A stretch of DNA of 64,000 nucleotides. Origin: Fredinandcohnia aciditolerans (GTDB lineage Bacteria > Bacillota > Bacilli > Bacillales > Bacillaceae_L). The number at the start of each line of letters is the position of its first letter. Positions within the stretch are counted from its first letter, which is position 1. Below are positions 62,899 through 64,000 of this stretch, one piece after another. The stretch lies in assembly GCA_003640645.1 (NCBI GenBank), contig QGHH01000001.1, forward strand, positions 118,186 through 182,185, read 5' to 3'. The notes beneath the pieces were generated by a model that worked only from the letters and a program-made list of their open reading frames with translations, searched no databases and was not told the origin of the DNA. The position numbers and the translations under genes are program-made.

Positions 62899-63726
62899 CT
62901 ACTTAACTAATAAAGATGTTCTTTCTCTTTCTACACCTTCGCAGAAGCGACGTGTTTTGTCCTCGTCAACTGGGTTCGTCATGATATCGTCAATTTTCGC
63001 CCCATATCCAAAGACAGCCCCATCCGCATATTTAAGTAAATGAGCAGTTTCAACTTTCATTCCACTGCCGATAATGATTGGAACATCAGGAACCGCAGCC
63101 CTAACTGCCTCTAAATTCTCAATTGAAGGTGGTTGAGCTGATTCTTCACCCGCAAGAATGATAGCGTCTGCCATTCCACGATAGGCTGTATCACGAGCCA
63201 AGACATCTATAGGTCGAGCCGCTAAAGGAGCTGCGTGTTTTGTTTGAATGTCAGCAAAAATCTTAACTTTATTCTCCAAACCAAGAAATTTTCGATATCT
63301 TGCAACTAAGTGCGCTGTACCGTTAATAAGACCTTGGTCAGTTACATACGCATCTGTTAGGACGTTAAGTCTAATAAAATCAGCCCCCACTGTTCCTGCA
63401 ACTGCTAGCGCAGATTTCCAAGAGTTTCGTAGAATATTAATTCCCATTGGAAGTTTCACTTCGCGGCGAATTTCGTGCGCAATCAAAGTCATCGCTGCTA
63501 CTGTTTCAGGTTCCTCTGTTTCTGGGTAAAATGGGTAGTCATTAAAGTTTTCTACCATTACAGAACTAGCTCCACCCTTTTCAAGACTTTTTGCATCGCG
63601 AATTGCAGCTTCTAATACTTGATCGATATTTCCTTCATACAGCGGTGATCCGGGTAGTGGACCTAAATGAACCATACCTAAGACTGGTTTTTCTACACCG
63701 AAAATATTTGTAAATGACGTTTTCAT
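62899..63726 (-). CDS. BtpA/SgcQ family TIM-barrel protein, copy 2
   Basis: A 275-residue paralog of copy 1, opening with FGVEKPVLGMVHLGPLPGSP. The ATG at 63726 has GAGGA about 7 nt upstream and aligns with copy 1; the longer upstream frame is not conserved in copy 1. The pair, the nucleoside hydrolase and an SDR gene lie in one direction and may form a single C-glycoside or nucleoside-derivative pathway, as inference. Confidence 0.92.
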   Translation of the reverse strand: MKTSFTNIFGVEKPVLGMVHLGPLPGSPLYEGNIDQVLEAAIRDAKSLEKGGASSVMVENFNDYPFYPETEEPETVAAMTLIAHEIRREVKLPMGINILRNSWKSALAVAGTVGADFIRLNVLTDAYVTDQGLINGTAHLVARYRKFLGLENKVKIFADIQTKHAAPLAARPIDVLARDTAYRGMADAIILAGEESAQPPSIENLEAVRAAVPDVPIIIGSGMKVETAHLLKYADGAVFGYGAKIDDIMTNPVDEDKTRRFCEGVERERTSLLVK

Positions 63727-63870
63727 AACATTTTCCTCCTCATTTTTCATATCTATTATTTTCATGTATTTAACATGGTTGACTGCTGGTATACTGAGTG
63801 AAGTCCCAATCATTTGCTCATTTCTATGAATCTTCTAGAAGTTTATGCTGTATCTCATACGGGTACGCAT

Positions 63871-64000
63871 TTATTCTTTGCTCCCGGTAGGTACCATATC
63901 TAATTCGATTTCATCGATAGAGAGTGCAACATCAGCATCCATACTCGGTGCCCGAAGCTGAGAAGTGAGTCCACCATCAATAGCTAAGACATGGCCTGTG
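63871..64000 (-). CDS. Short-chain dehydrogenase/reductase, C-terminal part
   Basis: The window ends inside this gene; only about 42 residues are visible. TGHVLAIDGGLTSQLRAP is the C-terminal SDR signature, followed by an acidic tail DADVALSIDEIELDM that ends at TAA 63871-63873. The substrate cannot be judged. It precedes BtpA copy 2 by 144 bp on the same strand. Confidence 0.85.
   Translation of the reverse strand, partial: TGHVLAIDGGLTSQLRAPSMDADVALSIDEIELDMVPTGSKE

Overview
The window looks like a chromosomal segment of an aerobic, endospore-forming member of the Bacillaceae. It is AT-rich, has strong AAGGAGG-type ribosome binding sites, and carries three complete gerA-family germinant-receptor operons, a preQ1-I riboswitch, and Bacillus-type families (YitT, DUF3231, XapX, NERD, CsoR). 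No rRNA, tRNA, CRISPR array or intact insertion sequence was seen. The species cannot be named from this sequence.

Layout. 1-780: a 154-bp tandem repeat array, a GC-rich direct repeat and a hairpin repeat, no credible gene. 785-3290: a two-gene membrane motor pair resembling ZorA/ZorB of the Zorya defence family, but with no effector gene in view. 3491-7713: serine acetyltransferase, a DUF3298-type protein, asparagine synthetase AsnA with a puzzling start, and a preQ1-riboswitch-controlled queC plus precursor-transporter operon. 7935-10972: a ThuA/Gfo-Idh-MocA sugar-oxidation operon. 11280-12779: two small genes and an rraA-like gene broken by one stop codon. 12986-16669: germination operon 1 (gene order B-A-C). 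16848-27216: exporter, YitT protein behind three operator palindromes, small unknowns, alcohol dehydrogenase, a decayed HMG-CoA lyase, secreted M28 aminopeptidase and a short-chain fatty acid transporter.

27317-41294 is a catabolic island. It holds a GntR/FCD regulator with a PLP-dependent sulfur-amino-acid lyase, a polar amino acid ABC transporter (ATPase frameshifted), a UroD/MtaA-like protein and a permease. Beside it lie an HIBADH-type dehydrogenase and a second GntR/FCD paralog with an opine-dehydrogenase-like enzyme and an ECF transporter whose two ATPases are fused. TTGTATACAA-type operators tie the regulators to the island. 41344-43057 is a CsoR-type sensor with its own operator, followed by a MATE exporter.

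44198-52057 holds two divergent germination operons (A-B-C on minus; A-B-C plus a 50-residue membrane peptide on plus) separated by a palindrome-rich intergenic region. 52186-64000 (minus strand) is a second metabolic island: tetronate degradation (OtnC, OtnK, LtnD-like), an Asp/Glu-racemase-like protein, a four-gene ECF transporter, an amidohydrolase, a nucleoside hydrolase, two almost identical BtpA/SgcQ genes in tandem, and the end of an SDR gene cut by the window edge.

The best candidates for something undescribed are the effector-less ZorAB-like pair, the GntR/operator-linked island, and the germination locus with its extra small proteins. Start sites were often moved inward from the longest possible start because a ribosome binding site fixes them; each case is stated.
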